Assembly (NCBI GenBank): GCA_002431545.1
Contig: DJFY01000050.1
Coordinates: 1-7,253 of the forward strand
Length of the DNA: 7,253 bases
Direction: 5' to 3'
DNA from: Cellvibrionales bacterium UBA5860
GTDB lineage: Bacteria > Pseudomonadota > Gammaproteobacteria > Pseudomonadales > Porticoccaceae
How positions within the stretch are numbered: position 1 is the first letter of the stretch; every line of letters starts with the position of its first letter. Positions 5,676 to 7,253 of this stretch are shown here, piece by piece. The translations under genes and the position numbers were made by a program. Below the pieces are notes generated by a model. The model worked only from the letters and a program-made list of their open reading frames with translations, was not told the DNA's origin and ran no database searches.

Positions 5676-7253
5676 CTAGCGATAGTTTTGATAATGGGTT
5701 TTCGAGAGCAGATCGGAAGAGGAATCCTCGACATTGCGGCTGTCTAGCTGCTGGCAAATCATTGCCTCGATCTCGCGACACAGGGCCGGATCGAGAATGG
5801 GCCGGTGGTTCGCGTCGGTAATATAAAACACATCTTCCACGCGCTCGCCCAGCGTGGCTATTTTTGCGCTGTGCAGGCGCAGATCAAAATGCTGGAATAT
5901 CTGCCCGAGTTGCGCCAGCAGGCCGGGCCGATCGGGGGCGATGACCTCCAGATAGCTGCAGTGTTCGCTGATCGTATTGTCGATTCGCGCCGCGGCGCCG
6001 GTCGTCAGTTGTTTCAGCTGACGCGGTGTCCTGCGATGCACCTGAAAAGTCTCCACCGCCGAATTGGCCAGGGCCGACAACAGGGCTCCTCGCACTTTCT
6101 CGAGTTTGACGCTATCGCTGGCGAAGGGTTGATCCTCCTCGTCCAGCGCGTAGTAGATATGCAGCGTATAGTCCTGGTTACCTCCGGAATATAACCGGGC
6201 ATCGACGATGTTAATGCGCTGGTTATCCAGGGCGGCGGCGATAGTGGGGAAAGCGTCGCGCAATCCGCGGGCGTAAATGAAGATACGGGTTGCACTGGGA
6301 TCCTCGACGCCGGCATCCTCTATGTGGACCAGGGCTTCGCCCGAGTCCCTTGCCAGTGCCAACTGGGTATAGCGGGCAATGACCTGGGCACTTTCCCGCA
6401 GAAACAGTTCATCGTCGAGATCTCGCCATAGTGCGTCGATACTTTCGGTGGCTACATCGCTTTCGTTAAGCAGGCTGAGCGCCTCCCGGCGCGTGTTGTC
6501 TATCCATTCCTGGCGGTCACCCGGGTTTTCCAGGCCCCGTTTGAGCGCTTCCCGCGTTTCGAAATAGAGCTGTCTCAGGAGCGAACCTTTCCAGCCGTTC
6601 CAGAGATTCGGGTTCGTCGCGGTGATATCGGCGACAGTGAGCACAAACAGGTAGTCCAGGTAGAGTTGACTGCCGGCCAGTTGCGCGAATCGATGGATGA
6701 CTTCCGGATCCGAAATATCCTCGCGCTGGGAAATGCTCGACATAAGCAGATGGTGTTGCACAAGCCATTTCAACAGGCGTACTTCCTGATCCGTGAATCC
6801 GTGCGCTACCGCGAATGCGGCCACGTCTTCGGCGCCGAGTTTGGAGTGATCGCCACCTCTTCCCTTGCCGATATCGTGGTAAAGGCCAGCGATCAGCAGA
6901 AGAACCGGTTTAGGCAGGTTCTTAAACACGTGGCAGGCGACCGGGAAGTCCTCTGCCATTTCCGGTCGTCCTAAACGCCGCATGTTGCGAATCACCTGAA
7001 TCGTATGCGCGTCGACCGGATAGATGTGGAACAGATCGTGTTGGGTCTGGCCGATGATGCGGTCAAATTCCGGCAGATAGTTGCCCAGCACGCCGTAGCG
7101 GGTCATTCTTTGCAGTTGGGACGAGAGTTTGCCCTGGCAGTTGAGTAAACGAATAAACAGGCGTTTATTTTCCCTGTTGGCACGAAAGGCCGCGTCGATA
7201 CGGTGGCGGTTTTCTCCGATTTGGCGAATTGTTTTGGACCGGACGCCCACGAT
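5676..7253 (-). CDS. glnD: Bifunctional PII uridylyltransferase/uridylyl-removing enzyme GlnD, C-terminal part
   Basis: GlnD senses glutamine and adds UMP to, or removes it from, the PII proteins (GlnB/GlnK), thereby setting glutamine synthetase activity and nitrogen gene expression. The frame is open at the window edge. 525 residues are visible of a usual total near 890, so the N-terminal nucleotidyltransferase domain is outside the window; a GTG at 7248-7250 is internal, not the start. The central HD phosphohydrolase (uridylyl-removing) domain is complete: HDLFHIYPVDAHT near 72-84, LYHDIGKGRGGDHSKLG near 124-140 with the His-Asp pair, QHHLLM near 166-171 and VADIT near 207-211. Two ACT glutamine-sensing domains follow. 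The first is near 320-400 (RIFIYARGLRDAF). The second is near 432-505 (LEVIAPDRPGLLAQLGQIF). No key HD residue is missing, so deuridylylation should be intact. The placement directly before dapC resembles pseudomonads. Confidence 0.97.
   Translation of the reverse strand: MVGVRSKTIRQIGENRHRIDAAFRANRENKRLFIRLLNCQGKLSSQLQRMTRYGVLGNYLPEFDRIIGQTQHDLFHIYPVDAHTIQVIRNMRRLGRPEMAEDFPVACHVFKNLPKPVLLLIAGLYHDIGKGRGGDHSKLGAEDVAAFAVAHGFTDQEVRLLKWLVQHHLLMSSISQREDISDPEVIHRFAQLAGSQLYLDYLFVLTVADITATNPNLWNGWKGSLLRQLYFETREALKRGLENPGDRQEWIDNTRREALSLLNESDVATESIDALWRDLDDELFLRESAQVIARYTQLALARDSGEALVHIEDAGVEDPSATRIFIYARGLRDAFPTIAAALDNQRINIVDARLYSGGNQDYTLHIYYALDEEDQPFASDSVKLEKVRGALLSALANSAVETFQVHRRTPRQLKQLTTGAAARIDNTISEHCSYLEVIAPDRPGLLAQLGQIFQHFDLRLHSAKIATLGERVEDVFYITDANHRPILDPALCREIEAMICQQLDSRNVEDSSSDLLSKTHYQNYR

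Overview
The window is ordinary, well-conserved chromosome from a gammaproteobacterium. Gene content and order (glnD, dapC, then a YffB/ArsC-like gene next to dapD) resemble pseudomonads and related marine lineages. DapC and the long (343 aa) DapD match the Pseudomonas-type forms rather than the shorter E. coli DapD. Base composition looks mid-50s %GC and fairly even by eye. I see no mobile element, tRNA, rRNA or CRISPR array, and no clear sign of an undescribed system.

Layout from left to right: rsmJ (plus strand, 5' end cut off by the window edge) runs to 792. A 115-base convergent gap follows. Then come six minus-strand genes, transcribed right to left: glnD (5' end cut off), dapC, nth, yffB-like, dapD and dapE. 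Gaps within that series are 108 bases (glnD/dapC), 0 (dapC/nth), 171 (nth/yffB), 36 (yffB/dapD) and 57 (dapD/dapE). No gene-free stretch exceeds 300 bases.

The genes on the minus strand share one clear theme. DapD, DapC and DapE carry out three consecutive steps of the succinylase branch that makes LL-diaminopimelate for lysine and peptidoglycan. GlnD, upstream, is the uridylyltransferase/uridylyl-removing enzyme of PII nitrogen signalling. Nth is a base-excision repair glycosylase/lyase whose start codon follows the dapC stop directly, so the two are probably co-translated. The YffB-like protein is a small thioredoxin-fold protein of unknown role that recurs beside dap genes.

The 171-base nth/yffB gap holds a two-part hairpin and an extended -10-like element, so yffB-dapD-dapE may form a second transcription unit. 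The points most worth checking are the unusual C-terminal cysteine spacing of Nth, this possible internal promoter/hairpin, and a small stem that could cover the dapE ribosome binding site.
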